DNA of 64,000 nucleotides from Cantharellus purpuraceus (GCA_025174535.1 JALBUN010000014.1:671549-735548); one strand, 5' to 3'. Positions 19,718 to 29,414 are shown, counted from the stretch's first letter. Numbers and translations are program-made. The notes: generated from the letters alone by a model not told the origin.

Positions 19718-19897
19718 ATGTTGAATATACCTGAGATTGGTGATAAGGTATCATTTATCAATGCAAGAACACAAATGACAGTGACAGGTATTGTTACATT
19801 AGTAACTGGCACTTTGTCAGATGACACTTTGCTAATAACTGTTACTTATGATGACAATGAGATTCAGCTACCACTACGTGCACTACAACAAGTATAA
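19718..19897 (+). CDS. Small ORF C of DDE element 1 (59 residues), beta-rich
   Basis: A 59-residue protein, MLNIPEIGDKVSFINARTQM at its start, with alternating hydrophobic residues and turns (TVTGIVTLVTGTL, LLITVTYDDNEIQLPL). The pattern IGDKVSF...G.V....D.L.I.YDD suggests a small five-stranded barrel of the SH3/Tudor kind, which would fit a nucleic-acid or chromatin binding role. This is a shape-based guess, not an identified family. It starts 38 bp after ORF B and is conserved in DDE element 2 (39312-39491). Confidence 0.5.
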   Translation: MLNIPEIGDKVSFINARTQMTVTGIVTLVTGTLSDDTLLITVTYDDNEIQLPLRALQQV

Positions 19898-19948
19898 GAT
19901 AAATCAGATAAGTGAATATGCAATATTTTTATTCACTCAAATGAAGGC

Positions 19949-20171
19949 ATGTGTGGTGATAGTGAAAAATTCAAATTACTTGGAAGTGCAATCATATAAC
20001 TACTACATCTGTAGTTACAGATTGTAAGGATAATAAATGTCCTAAGAGCTCTGAACATTCAAAAATACTCATCATGATACTAATGGTACTTATTGTTGTG
20101 TGAACAAAAGTTCAAATCTTGAAATTATCCAAGTGAAAATAGATGAAAAATGTTGTGAGTGTAGAAACTAG
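19949..20171 (+). pseudogene. Cysteine-rich ORF with two frame breaks in DDE element 1
   Basis: Reading across two one-base frame changes (near 19978 and 20065) gives a Cys-rich peptide with TDCKDNKCPKSSEHSK, then TYCCVNKSS and EKCCECRN at the end. The three segments together contain at least ten cysteines in paired spacing. The same breaks are in DDE element 2 (39038-39260). It may be a spliced small gene, a decayed one, or chance; it lies between ORF C and the convergent 216-residue gene. Confidence 0.35.
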
Positions 20172-20189
20172 GACTTTTAAATCAACTCC

Positions 20190-20840
20190 TTATGAGGATT
20201 CTTTGAACATCTGATTTCTTATACTTTGGAATATAATGTCAATAGCATTAGAACACTCTTCAAACTGAGCTTCTATGCTGTATCCAGAGGAAGGATATAC
20301 AACAATTGAAACACCCTGATTGTTATTGGTGGTTTCATATAATTTTAACCTACCATCCTTAGTTATGATCATACCATAGATTGTGATTTTACTTTTCTTG
20401 AAAACTCTCTGCTGTTGTTTCAATGCAACAACCATTGATGTAACCAAATTGTTATACACATCACAGTTCTTACAAGTTTCCCCAGCAATAGAAATATCAC
20501 ACTTCTTGCCAGTTTCTCTAGCAATAGAAATATTACAACTAGGCAGATTATCCTGTTGCATGGTTTGCAGACTTGACATACAATGATTTTGTTGAATCCA
20601 GGTTGAATTACTTATTTCATTGCCCTTTTCAATCATCTTATTGTACAGTGCTTCTGGTGTTTTATCTCTTTCCTGAGAAACCGATCCAGCTGGAAAGAAG
20701 TCCTTTGGGGGATTTCTTAATCTGAATTTTATGTAGATGGTGTCAGAGTCTATATACAAAGGATTTTCATCATCCTCTGGTTCTTTTTTAACAAAGACAG
20801 TAGATATTTTACGAACAACTTGCTTAGAGACAGACAACAT
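20190..20840 (-). CDS. 216-residue protein on the opposite strand of DDE element 1
   Basis: An intact minus-strand ORF beginning MLSVSKQVVRKISTVFVKKE and ending MFKESS. Residues 10-60 are charged; the middle has two Cys pairs (KKCDIS, KNCDVY) within repeated IARETGKKCD / IAGETCKNCD blocks; residues 130-216 look folded with alternating strands and a final helix (KITIYGMIITKDGRLKLYE, ECSNAIDIIFQSIRNQ). It diverges from the transposase gene across a 100-bp region at 20840-20937, a likely bidirectional promoter. Element 2 differs by two residues. PIF/Harbinger elements usually carry a second gene for a Myb-like DNA-binding protein; no Myb motif is visible here, so that role is only possible. Confidence 0.6.
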   Translation of the reverse strand: MLSVSKQVVRKISTVFVKKEPEDDENPLYIDSDTIYIKFRLRNPPKDFFPAGSVSQERDKTPEALYNKMIEKGNEISNSTWIQQNHCMSSLQTMQQDNLPSCNISIARETGKKCDISIAGETCKNCDVYNNLVTSMVVALKQQQRVFKKSKITIYGMIITKDGRLKLYETTNNNQGVSIVVYPSSGYSIEAQFEECSNAIDIIFQSIRNQMFKESS

Positions 20841-20936
20841 AGCTTCATAGAATACATATTATTTAATTTAAAATTCAATTATCAAAAAAATGAACATATT
20901 TTTGTTTTACTGTAATATAAGAGTATCTTAGTCAAA
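20841..20936. promoter_or_regulatory. Divergent intergenic region of DDE element 1
   Basis: This AT-rich 96-bp stretch lies between the start codons of the 216-residue gene (minus) and the upstream ORF of the transposase (plus). Its position suggests a shared promoter; no specific site was identified. Confidence 0.35.
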
Positions 20937-21136
20937 ATGCCCTCAGACCAGCAAAACGCACAAAGGAGCAAAAAGAGAAAGAGCAAAAAGAGAAAGAAGA
21001 AAAAGAGCTTCAGCAACTTAAAATGTGGAATGATCAAAGGGACAGAGCATATAATAAGTTGATGGACAATCATTGGAATTTTCTATACACAAAGTGGCCT
21101 GTCTTAGAACACAAAAATATCATAGAACAAAACTAA
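20937..21136 (+). pseudogene. Upstream charged ORF of the transposase, frameshifted in copy 1
   Basis: In DDE element 2 (38072-38272) this is an open 66-residue frame: MPSDQQKR followed by a KEQKEKE-rich helix and a Trp/Tyr segment (MWNDQRDRAYNKLMDNHW). In copy 1 one A is missing from an A-run near 20957, which breaks the frame after eight codons. The stop comes five bases before the likely ATG of the transposase (21142). The charged helix may be the N-terminal part of the transposase joined by a -1 shift, or a separate small protein. Confidence 0.55.
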
Positions 21137-21141
21137 AAGAT

Positions 21142-22410
21142 ATGAATGACATGGATGATGTAAAAAAAGTAGTATATAACAAGCTTGGACCAATACCAGT
21201 ATTTTTCTTTCTTGTGGTATTGTTTTCAGTTGAAGAACATTCTACACCTTATAGAGAGATAGAAAAAGGCTTGTTAGTACTATATCATCTACTCAAAGGT
21301 CCTACTTATGAAGAAATAGGAAATTTCATGCCATCAAGTAGCTTTTATGATGTTCATAAGGAATTTTATGGTCGTCTGCATCATCTTAACTTTGATCTAG
21401 ATAAACAAGTTACTGATTCACTGCGTACAATGTTCTCAAATATAATAATAAGGATATTATCAGCTCTTATAAAGAATCCTCCAAAAATGGAATCAGTGAC
21501 ATTACTTCTTGATGGTCATGATACAAGAGGAATTTTGATTGGATCGACATCTGAAGAGGGGTACTCACATAAATTTAAAAAGGCAGGATTTCGTACTCAA
21601 GTATGCATTGACATTAATCAAATGGTTCTATTCACCTCACCTTCATTGGCATGTAAACTAAATCCTGATGCAAAAATGTTTGTAGAGATGGCTGTATGGA
21701 ATAAAATAGATAAGAATGATCAGATAGGCTTTGATGGAGCTTATCCATCTGCTATTCCAGAAGTAGTAAAGGCAAGTATATTAAAGCCTAAGAACTTCTT
21801 TTATCCTTTTCGGAAGCCAAAAATGTTGAACTTAAACCTGAAGAAAAGATTTTTAATAAGAAGTTTGGTGCCTTTCGTTCAACAGTAGAAGCATTCTTTG
21901 GAGGGTTTGCAATATTGTTTGAAAAATTTGATAATAAGAGATCTATTAGAACTACAAATCCTGCTGTCTTTAATCTGGAATTAAAGGTAGCATGTCTATT
22001 ATGGAATATTAAGAAATTTGTAGAACTACGTAAGATCAAACCATCCCCTTATCATGAAAAATGGTGTGAACAATATTTTGATTACCCTGAGGAAGAGGAC
22101 CCAGATATTGAGCCACCCAGATCATTACTGGAAAGAGCAGAAGATGTTGACAAGATGACTCTATCTCAACAACGACTATTAGAAAGATGTGAGTATGATG
22201 TGGAGATGCATTATGAGACTGAAAATGAAGTAGAACAAATAATAAGGCAAAGAAAAAGGAAAGTACGTAGAATATTTAGTTAAATGGAAATGTTATGCAG
22301 AGAAAACTTGGGAAGCAACATCAAGCTTTAAATCTACAGAATGTATTAAAGAGTATTGGAAAGACAATAGTAATAGTATTATTGTATACCTATGCTACAT
22401 TCAACTGTAA
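21142..22410 (+). CDS. DDE transposase (PIF/Harbinger-like) with C-terminal chromodomain, DDE element 1
   Basis: From ATG 21142 the protein has a helix-turn-helix-like segment (GPTYEEIGNFMPSSSFYDVH), then an IS5/Harbinger-type DDE domain: first Asp in LLLDGHD (about residue 124), second in GFDGAYP (about residue 198). The frame ends at 21888, but the third catalytic Glu (FRSTVEAFFGG) is in the -1 frame that continues to 22283. A candidate 41-nt intron at 21776-21816 (donor gtatat, acceptor gaag) joins the two frames exactly. The C-terminus reads YDVEMHYETENEVEQIIRQR and then, after another shift near 22262, EYLVKWKCYAEKTWE, a clear chromodomain pattern ending at 22410. Both frame changes are identical in the second copy. 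It would cut and paste the element; the chromodomain suggests chromatin targeting. Confidence 0.72.
21776..21816 (+). other. Candidate short intron in the transposase gene
   Basis: The 41-nt segment begins gtatat, contains cctaag as a possible branch site and a pyrimidine-rich tract, and ends ggaag. Removing it joins the frame holding the first two catalytic Asp to the frame holding the Glu without a stop. It is short and its acceptor is not the preferred cag/tag, so a frameshift remains possible. Confidence 0.4.
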
Positions 22411-22465
22411 ATTTTTTTCCCAGAATAAAATTGAATATTTGTATGTTTTATACTTATAGGTATCT

Positions 22466-22963
22466 ATGGAGACTGATCCATTACTGAAACAGCGTCTCAA
22501 TCAACAGTTTTACCAAAAGCCTTTTCACAGCAATCCACACCGGCTAGCTAATTGTGCAACGTGTGACTGGTACCCCTTTGGGCAGTATCTGGACCGTTCA
22601 TATGCTGAAGGTGAAGTGTTCCAGCTTTCAAAGTATCCTCATATCAAATATGTATTTCTTGGTCTACAACCTGATAAAATAGGCTATAATGAAAGTGATC
22701 CTATTTTTGTAGCAGAATTTGCAGGTTTTCTGAATAAAACCAACAGATTTGTAAGTGGTTCTGATCCAACCTCTGGATATGCACACATTATAACCACACA
22801 TGTGAATCAGGCGTTTGTTAGACAGCCAGGCCCAGATATAAATAGGCAGAAACTATATCTTGGCCGTACAGTGCACATGATCTACATAACTAGTATTGGT
22901 ATACTATTGGCTTTGCTGTGTTGGACAGTGTCCAGACATACCAATGAAGATAAGAATTCATAA
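22466..22963 (+). CDS. 165-residue protein with C-terminal membrane helix, DDE element 1
   Basis: An intact ORF, METDPLLKQRLNQQFYQKPF at its start. The middle has a CATCDWYPFGQYLDRSY segment with a Cys pair and many aromatic residues, and IITTHVNQAFVRQPGP. Residues about 137-155 (MIYITSIGILLALLCWTV) form a single hydrophobic helix followed by a short polar tail, so it would be a tail-anchored or single-pass membrane protein. It starts 55 bp after the chromodomain frame and is identical in DDE element 2. A membrane protein is unexpected in a DNA transposon; it could be cargo. No family recognised. Confidence 0.65.
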   Translation: METDPLLKQRLNQQFYQKPFHSNPHRLANCATCDWYPFGQYLDRSYAEGEVFQLSKYPHIKYVFLGLQPDKIGYNESDPIFVAEFAGFLNKTNRFVSGSDPTSGYAHIITTHVNQAFVRQPGPDINRQKLYLGRTVHMIYITSIGILLALLCWTVSRHTNEDKNS

Positions 22964-23042
22964 TGGCATGTCTAAATCTATGGAGAAAGAAGCTTGTTGA
23001 TGATATAAGGTGATGATTTTTGTTTTTAAAATGACCTCCCTA

Positions 23043-23608
23043 GACGCTTGTTCGGAATCATGTCAGTATACAATATTCTGATGTATATGAGATATACATC
23101 AGAATTTCAATGATACATAAAGCCAGGGAGTTACAATTTGGATATCTTAAAAGATTTCGGATGTGTGAAATTTTCATAAATATAAACATATATTCTATAT
23201 TTTAATAAACTTTTAAAGATAAGACATTTGGTTGAGATGAACATAATTATTTACATGGATATAATAGGAATGTATGTATTAATATAATTGGTATTATATA
23301 AGGTATTTAGATATACAAATACCAGGTGGGGATTAAAGATAGTTCAAATTATGTTATAAGTATTGTATAAGAAAGAATCAATGATATTTGGATGTTCCTT
23401 CAAGAGAGTTGCCACCACTAAATCAGGAAAAAAAGAATTATTTTTGAGAATTATGCCAAAATATCAAAATATGTTTTAATCTAGTATATTGTGTAAAATT
23501 TGAGAATCATGTTGAAATATGAAAATAAGTTTGAATTGAAGTGTATTGTATAAAATTTGAGGAAAATAGGTTGTACATACGTATTTGTTGTATTTCTGAA
23601 TAAGCGTC
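23043..23608 (+). repeat. Right terminal direct repeat of DDE element 1
   Basis: This 566-bp unit is nearly identical to 15555-16119 in the same orientation and carries the same hairpin (23075-23105). It ends GAATAAGCGTC directly before the TTA target duplication. No coding sequence. Confidence 0.92.
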
Positions 23609-23948
23609 TTAGGAACTAGGCGTGATTCGATATTTGAACTGGGGAATGAAGTCCCCAGTCGGACAACTTAAATACATATTTTGAAATCTAATAATAATTA
23701 CTCTGGTGATGGGTCTCTGAGGCCGACGGCCTTAATGAGTATGTCTGAGTCCGATGGGGACGGATGTCCGGGTTCCTATGGTGATGCTGATGCATCAATC
23801 GGAACCAGAGACGGATGGGCGGAACCAGCGGTGACAATCGGACAGGTAGATGGAGACGGTGGTTTCCAAATGGAGTATAGATTTCATATGCATGGGGATC
23901 TGAGTGGATCGGACAGGGATCTGGGCGTTAATGAATATAATCATAACA

Positions 23949-24570
23949 ATGCAGCTATGTGTTTGGAATCTTTCATTAACCTTCTCCTCTCTTGATGAGA
24001 TTTATGAGTGAATGTCTCAGAAAAAGAGTTTTCCAGAGACAAAGGCTCAGAAGATTTTTCTCTATTAGGTATGGATCCCCCCAATCGGGACATACTTTCC
24101 AGCAAGCTCATGGCTGGTTTAGCAAGTTGACAATGTGCTTCTGTATCCTGAGCAGATTCCTGTTGATCTGATGAAGGTTCTTCAGGGATATTCTCAGTCA
24201 CAACATTATTAACATGAGCATCATCTGAACTTGAATCTACTTCCAATTCATGAAGTGATTCAAGGTACATATCCTCATAGGCAAGGTCTGCATTAGCTTC
24301 TTCATTAGAAACCATGTAATGTGTATGGGCACAGTGAGATGCTGAACTGGCATGTTTGCACTCATTATCCCAATGCTTGTTACTGCCACAATGCCTGCAG
24401 GGTCTAGCTCCTTTGGATTCAGGTGTGGAATTTTTAGACACATTAGAATCATCCCGAGGGAATTTTGGAGGATTCAATTTGGATGACCATCTGACCAGAT
24501 GAGCTCTAGCATCTCTAAAAGATCTGTTTGAGTCAAACCTAGGTTTGGGTTGATGCAAAGAATTTTCCAA
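23949..24570 (-). pseudogene. Element G-type gag fragment with CCHC zinc knuckle
   Basis: The minus-strand frame holds a basic segment ([17 protein letters not shown]), a CCHC knuckle [14 protein letters not shown], a Tyr/Asp/Glu-rich linker and a long polar tail ending at an in-frame stop. This is the usual end of gag in an Agaricomycete Ty3/gypsy element. It may belong to the same type of element as the reverse transcriptase at 1613-4113, but they are 20 kb apart. The upstream end is cut at 24667 by an LTR of family B'. Confidence 0.75.
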
Positions 24571-25089
24571 ATTTCTAATATGTCTTTCCAGGTTGTCTCA
24601 TGAAGAGAAAGGAGCATGTGACAATGATTCCTCATGATACTTGATAGCTCTACTGCAGATGCACACTGTATGGGAACCACCTTTTCCCTATCAAATTCTA
24701 TTTATGCAGCACCAATGTGCTCTATTTCACTTTTCTGTTCCTAAATATCAGCATATACATGGTGCTTGTGCCTGGAATGGACTTATTCAAATATTCTCTA
24801 TTTTTCCATATTTTTTTTTGGGAATATTCCATGCAGAACTTGGCCCAGATGCTCTTATTCTGCTGTGCTACAGTTGTGGACCCATAGGCACCCAAAAACC
24901 TTCACACGGTCAGCACTCTGTCTTTGGACCAGGCATTTGGCCTGAATTCAAGCTCAGATGTCTCTGATCAATAAATAATCTGTAACTTGACAACCACAGC
25001 CTCTCAGGGCACACTTTTCCATGGAGATCATGATCTGAGATGTGGCTATCCATGGCTATGCAAACCAGTGCAGAAAACAGGGTGGATAC

Positions 25090-26540
25090 TGTTTTGGAAC
25101 CCGCAAAATTATGGTGTTAGGGCAAACTCTAAATCACCACAATTCCGTGAATGAACAGCTGAGAAGAATATCAAATCCTACTGCAGCACAACTCCAGAAA
25201 CAATTTAACGTTTGTACTTTGGTTACAATCCCTTGTAATGGTCAATGCAGACAATACGCAGGAAGGTAATACGTTTCTTAGCAGTAGGGAATGAATAAGA
25301 CTTCCAGAGTCTAGAGTTCACGGACACTTAGGGGTCCAGATATTCAAAAAAGAGGGGAATGCACTTAGAGGCTAGAGGAAGTAGGTGGATGAATCCGACT
25401 GTCCAACCAGTGACACTCTGAAGCGGGTAACAGCAATGTGTGAAGTAGTCTAGCAACTGCTTCACACAAGTTCAAGATCCTAATGCTCTGCAAAGGCAGT
25501 ACACACTAGTAACTTAAACAAAGAGCACTAATGGCAGGACTATCAACAGACAATCTCACCCTGTAGATTCATAGTCACACGAGGTAGATACTACACTCAC
25601 GCCCAAAGCAGGACAATCACTACTTCGAGTGCAATCAAATACAGTTACACAACTGTAAAAGATCCTTGAACTGGACAATCAACAGTTACTGAGATATAGA
25701 GGATGACACTGTATGTCACTCTAGTCACACTGATGTGCAAATGATGGGGTAGAAATGGTTATTTATTCAGAGGCAGAATGGGCTCCTTTTATATTGTATT
25801 TACAGGAGCTGACTAATACTACTGGAAACTTCTACCTATTAACAGATGGAAACTACTGGAAGCTAGTGGAATATGTGAGAAGGGGGTGGAAGTTTCCTAG
25901 CCAATGAGCTGCTTGGATTTGCTCTGACTCATGGCATGAGTCATGGATGGAGTCATAGTGTGACTCAGAGCAGGAGTCATAGTATGAGTAATCACAGGAG
26001 TCATGGTATGAGTCATGGAAGGAGTCATAGCATGAGTCATGGCAGGAGTCATTGCATGAGTCACCATTACTCAAATAACATCAATACTTTGTTTCCCAGG
26101 CTGATTAGCACAGCTATGGGTAGGCACAGCTTCTATTGAACTCTCCACTGAAAATGGAGTCAGAAGGTGCAGTGGTTGTGAAGATATTGAGCATTTACTG
26201 GCAGTGGTGACCAGATTGAGTCGGAGATTAAAATGAGTCATGTGATTGAAAATGAGTCAGTAGTCCGGGTGACTCCGGCTGACTTTGGGCTGCTGACATC
26301 TGCGAAGGTTTGTGGGTCCATGTGGGTCTCAAAACTTCGCCCAGCAGAACAATAAGTTTGTAGACTCATTTCTGCATGGAAAATTCCTGAAAAAATATGA
26401 AAAAATAGAGAATATTTGAATGGCCCTGAATCAAGAGAAAGCAGCAGATATATGCTGATATTTTAAGGCCATGAAGCAAAATTGTACAGTTTCGGGACTT
26501 TAAACAAGATCTTTTTTAAGGGAAAACCAGTTCCCATACA
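25090..26540 (-). mobile_element. Solo LTR family B, copy 4, TSD gatac
   Basis: A complete 1,451-bp copy from tgttttggaacc to ttcccataca with gatac on both sides (25085-25089 and 26541-26545). The empty site is visible in related B' copies as gggtggacacccttc. Its TGASTCA array is at 25925-26062. Confidence 0.93.
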
Positions 26541-27255
26541 GATACCCTCCTTTCTGCCTGATCAGTGCCTAGTTCAGGGATCAGAGCAGGTGATGGGTGA
26601 TCAGATCAGGTGATTGCCTTGGAATATTCTACCCCTTTCCTAGCTGTTTCCTTCTATTATTAGATAGAACATTCCAGAACCATTATTCAGCTCCTGATCA
26701 GTGTTAGTCCAGTGATCAGAACCTGTGATTGGCTTGGAATATTCTACCCCTTTCTTCCACCTTCCACAACCTTCCAGTAGTTTCCATCTATTAATAGGTA
26801 GAATATTTCAGAAGCATTAGTCAGCCCCTGTGAATACAATATATAAGGAGGTCATTCTGCCTCTGAAATAGTAACATATTCTACCACTTCTACCCATCTT
26901 CTGCACACCAGTGTGACTAGAGTGACATACAGTGTCATCCTCTATCTCAGTGGCTGTTGGTTTCCAGTTCAAGGATCTTTTACAGTTGTGTAACTGTACT
27001 TGATTGCACTCAAAGTAGTGATATTCCTGCTTTGGGTGTGAGTGTAGTATCTGCCATACCTGCCTCATGTGACTACAAATCTACAGGGTGAGATTGTCTG
27101 TTGATAGTCCTGCCATTAGTGCTCTTTGTTTAAGTTACTAGTGTGTACTGCCTTTGCAGAGCATTAGAAGCTTGAACTTGTGTGAAGCAGTTGTAGACTA
27201 CTTCACACATTGCTGTTACCCACTTCAGGGTGTCACTGGTTGGATGGTTGGATTC

Positions 27256-27987
27256 TGTTGTTCCAGCTGCCAGATGTCTAACTGCCAGACTTCTGGGGAG
27301 AAAGGAGAGGAGAGGGGGATTAGAGGGGACAGGGGAGGAACAGGAGCATATGGGAGGCTCAGGAGGTTTGGAGGGGCGAAGGGGGTAAAGGAGGACAGTT
27401 ACAGGAATGGAATAGGGAACAGGAGAAGCCTCTGTGAGTTCCAGAACTTCCTGGACATTATTTCGCTTTTATTTTCATCATTTCATCATCATGGACACTT
27501 CCCCCCATCATCATCTCATCATCCATCCCATCATTGACTCAGGACATTCACGAATGACTTCATTCATTTATAGGACTTATTATCATATATAAATCACGTC
27601 TGTAATGCACTTGAAAAGATAGAGTAATTATCTCTCACCTATTCTGTCTGTGTATCTGAATCTATTCATATCTGGAATAACTCCAGAACGAACACATATT
27701 TATATTAGCTTTTGCATATTCCACTCTAATCTCGAATTATGAAGCCATTCAATCACTGGCTACACTTTTAATAAGCATTTACTTCAAATCAAATCACCTA
27801 CTCCTGCTACCTGCTGAATTAGCTTGTATCAAGACGAGGACCTATCCAAATCACTCCAAGATACTATTCAAGTTTGTCTCTCACATGACTGTGCATACAT
27901 CGTGTTCCCATCACTGCTCCATTTTCTATTCGACTTCTGCTCATCACTACACCCCAGCAAGACGATTATTCACATTATTTAATAAGA
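27256..27987 (-). mobile_element. Solo LTR family D, copy 2, TSD gattc
   Basis: A 732-bp insert with gattc at 27251-27255 and 27988-27992; uninserted B' LTRs read ggttggattcatccacc without a break. In reverse orientation it is a diverged relative of the 710-bp LTR at 5271-5980 (shared cttgctgggg, gtgatgggaac, ctggagttattcc blocks). Confidence 0.85.
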
Positions 27988-28278
27988 GATTCATCCACCT
28001 ACTTCCTTTAGCCTCTAAGTGCAGTCCCCTCTTTTTGGAATATCTGGACCCCTAAGCATCTGTGAACTCTAGACTCTGGAAGTCTTATTCATTTCTTGCT
28101 GCTAAGAAACATATTACTTTTCTGCATATAGTCTGCATTGACCATTACAAGGGATTGTAACCAAAGTACAAACATTAAATTGTTTCTGGAGTTGTGATAT
28201 TCTTCTCAGCTGTTCATTCATGGAATTGTGGTGATTTAGAGTTTGCCCTAACACCATAATTTTGCAGGTTTCAAAACA

Positions 28279-29414
28279 TTTGATAGATGCTCTGGGAATT
28301 GCTTAAGCAGTGTCTAGAGTGTAGATTCTAAGCACCATTGCAGATATAACCTGACCTTCTATCACTAAGTCCTTACTCAATATAGTTTCTCGTAATCTGG
28401 AACAAACCGATTTGGAATTTCCAGAAGACAAGTTCTATAGTCACACTCATCTGCCCTCCTCCTCTAATCCTAACACTCCTCTTTATCTAAACCCTTATCC
28501 AACACCAACTCATATACAAACTCATTTCAAATTGTATCGACCTCATGACAAGTTGACCTCATTCAAGCTGAGCAACATGTCTACTTCAACAATTCAACAA
28601 CACCAACAATTTGAGGATGACCCATCTACTTCTGTGGCTGCTCAACCAGAGTGACCTATGGCCCCTATCAATCCTGGCTTCTTGCACACTAGATCCCCAC
28701 TCACTCCTGTGAATGATCTTGACCAGACATTTACTACAGATGAAGAGATTAGTGCTGCTGATGCCTCTTTTGCTGTGGAAGTTGATCAGACTAACCATGC
28801 ACTTACCAATTGGACTTTTGATGGACCCTTAATCACAGGACCATTACAAAATGTCTTTGTAGTGCCTGGTAAGCCTTTGAAAAGCTTCAGTGCAGCAAGA
28901 GTATGGAGAGAGGTCAGACTTGATCCCCTACTCTCTTCCAGAAGAGATGCACTCCTTGGCATTGCAGAGATGAGCTTTAATCATGCAGAAGCACCAGGTA
29001 CTAGAGCTCTGAATCATCTTGCTACTGGACTCTTCATGAAAGAATTAGTGTTACTAAATGTGGTACTGCTCAGACATCCTGGATGAGTTAGTCAGCATGG
29101 TAGTATGGGATATTATCTTGATCCATGGAAGTATAAGCAACTGTTAGACACTCTTAATCATATTGCAAAAGAGAGAGAAAGTGTTCTGCAGCAGATAAAA
29201 CTTCCTCCTCCTACTGGAGTCCAAAAACCTGGAAGTGCTTTGTGTTACACTACATGAAGATGTAGAAAACTTTTTGGCATTTTATTGGGATGCTGTATCC
29301 AAGTATAAGGGTTCTTGGAAACCAGTAAAGGATGACTTTCTGTCTCCTGCTCTCCCAGATATTTCTGAGATGTCTTCTGACATGAATGGTTTCAAAATTC
29401 GCTTTGCTGCTGCC
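28279..29414 (+). pseudogene. Decayed gag-like ORF of an unidentified retroelement
   Basis: The plus strand carries a nearly continuous frame with two in-frame TGA stops (near 28652 and 29084, both in positions that would fit CGA decay) and one frameshift before 29235. The readable protein is Pro/Ser-rich at first, then acidic (NDLDQTFTTDEEISAADASF), then helical (SRRDALLGIAEMSFNHAEAP and WDAVSKYKGSWKPVKDDF). I do not recognise it; position between two LTRs and helical character suggest gag. The last codons run into LTR family B at 29415. Confidence 0.5.

Larger units (their letters stand above)
15555..23608 (+). mobile_element. DDE element 1: PIF/Harbinger-like, 8,054 bp, TSD TTA
   Basis: The element begins GACGCTTGTTC and ends GAATAAGCGTC, giving 11-bp inverted ends with one or two differences, and has TTA on both sides (15552-15554 and 23609-23611). 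A 3-bp TTA duplication and an IS5-like DDE transposase fit the PIF/Harbinger superfamily. Unusually, a 565-566 bp unit is present in direct orientation at both ends, like an LTR or a composite transposon. It carries about ten ORFs, is markedly AT-rich, and is nearly identical to the inverted copy at 35600-43718. Confidence 0.88.
15378..23948 (-). mobile_element. 5' LTR of element F-1 (family E LTR), interrupted by DDE element 1
   Basis: The LTR starts tgttacgcactagg at 15378 and ends catcataaca-like at 23948. The 8,054-bp DDE element sits inside it. Removing the element and one copy of TTA restores ggacttaggaactagg, which is continuous in another E LTR at 48253. Read on the minus strand this LTR precedes the F-1 gag start, so it is the 5' LTR of F-1. 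Confidence 0.88.
24667..28278 (+). mobile_element. LTR family B', copy 1, interrupted twice
   Basis: The LTR begins tgtatgggaaccacc at 24667 and ends ggtttcaaaaca at 28278. Two solo LTRs lie inside it (25090-26540 and 27256-27987), each proved by a 5-bp target duplication. B' shares its ends, its TATA region and its last 500 bp with family B but has a different upstream half with repeated ggaatattc motifs in place of the TGASTCA array. Confidence 0.85.

Noticed and set aside
22284..22460. A 38-nt intron (gtacgt...tgcag) after RKRK removing part of the chromodomain
   Set aside because: It would delete the EYLVKWKCY segment, which matches a chromodomain too well to be chance.
15555..23608. Interpretation of the DDE elements as LTR retrotransposons because of terminal direct repeats
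   Set aside because: They have no reverse transcriptase, integrase or gag; the ends are GACGC...GCGTC, not TG...CA, and the duplication is 3 bp. The transposase is DDE of the IS5/Harbinger type.
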